Assembly: GCA_017882245.1 (NCBI GenBank)
Contig: JADGPV010000030.1
Location: 1-5,987 of the forward strand
From: Bacteroidales bacterium
Lineage (GTDB): Bacteria; Bacteroidota; Bacteroidia; Bacteroidales; VadinHA17
Length of the DNA stretch: 5,987 nucleotides
Reading direction: 5' to 3'
The notes under the pieces are model-generated. The model ran no database searches. It saw only the letters and a list, made by a program, of their open reading frames with translations, and was not told the origin of the DNA. Positions 5,830 through 5,987 of the stretch are shown here, piece after piece. Each line of letters opens with the position of its first letter. Within the stretch, counting starts at the first letter, position 1. A program made the translations under genes and the position numbers.

Positions 5830-5987
5830 TCAGAATCTGAATCCGAGTTTTATCTCGAGCCTGTTAAAATTGTAAAAGAAAGTTTCAGTATTCGAAGTGG
5901 AGGTTGTTACGATCTCTTTTGTGTTGAAATGCCGATAGGCAAAGGTTACGTAGGCCTCCACATCATTTATGGCGAAAGAAGCCCCCA
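5830..5987 (-). CDS. Outer-membrane beta-barrel protein, C-terminal end (cut by window edge)
   Basis: A frame open from the right edge encodes 51 residues before a TGA at 5830-5832. The visible tail has alternating polar and hydrophobic residues typical of transmembrane beta strands (DVEAYVTFAYRHFNTKEI, a polar Thr/Ser/Asn-rich turn, then ETFFYNFNRLEIKLGFRF). The final residue is Phe, as in most proteins inserted by the BAM complex. It is therefore probably a porin-like or other outer-membrane barrel, but too little is present to name a family. It is on the same strand as the uronate operon but separated from kduI by 259 bp with a hairpin, so it is likely a separate transcript. A link to oligogalacturonide uptake is possible but unsupported. 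Confidence 0.72.
   Translation of the reverse strand, partial: GASFAINDVEAYVTFAYRHFNTKEIVTTSTSNTETFFYNFNRLEIKLGFRF

Overview
The window reads as part of a uronate (pectin-sugar) catabolism cluster from a Bacteroidota bacterium, probably Bacteroidales-like. The grounds are protein style (a Bacteroidota-type KDPG aldolase, an ExuT-like transporter, a gluconate-5-dehydrogenase-type SDR, a DUF4861 lipoprotein), A-rich start regions without clear Shine-Dalgarno sequences, and a neighbouring outer-membrane beta-barrel protein ending in Phe. The genus cannot be fixed from sequence alone.

All recognisable genes lie on the minus strand, so transcription runs from high to low coordinates. From the right edge: the C-terminal tail of an outer-membrane beta-barrel protein (5830-5987, cut by the edge); a 259-bp intergenic region with short direct repeats, a terminator-like hairpin and a perfect inverted repeat just upstream of kduI; kduI (4728-5570); an SDR dehydrogenase (3913-4698); a DUF4861 lipoprotein (2778-3899); a 231-bp stretch that holds what looks like the 5' stump of a tagaturonate epimerase gene (uxaE); uxaC (1134-2546); eda (444-1115); and the N-terminal 146 residues of an ExuT-like MFS transporter (1-439, cut by the left edge). 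Gaps between adjacent intact genes are 4-29 bp, except at the uxaE remnant, so kduI to exuT looks like one operon.

Inferred physiology: the ExuT-like carrier imports hexuronates. UxaC isomerises galacturonate or glucuronate to the ketouronates. KduI and the SDR convert the 4-deoxy-5-ketouronate produced by pectin lyases to 2-keto-3-deoxygluconate (KDG). After phosphorylation by a KDG kinase not encoded here, Eda splits KDPG to pyruvate and glyceraldehyde-3-phosphate. The steps after UxaC (a UxaE epimerase or tagaturonate/fructuronate reductases, then dehydratases) and the KDG kinase are absent from the window. The only trace of such a step is the truncated uxaE start, whose short reading frame still runs to within 1 bp of the uxaC start.

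I see no RNA genes, CRISPR arrays, insertion sequences or wholly new multi-gene system. The points most worth a second look are the uxaE remnant, the inverted repeat before kduI, and the uncharacterised DUF4861 lipoprotein inside an otherwise cytoplasmic catabolic operon.
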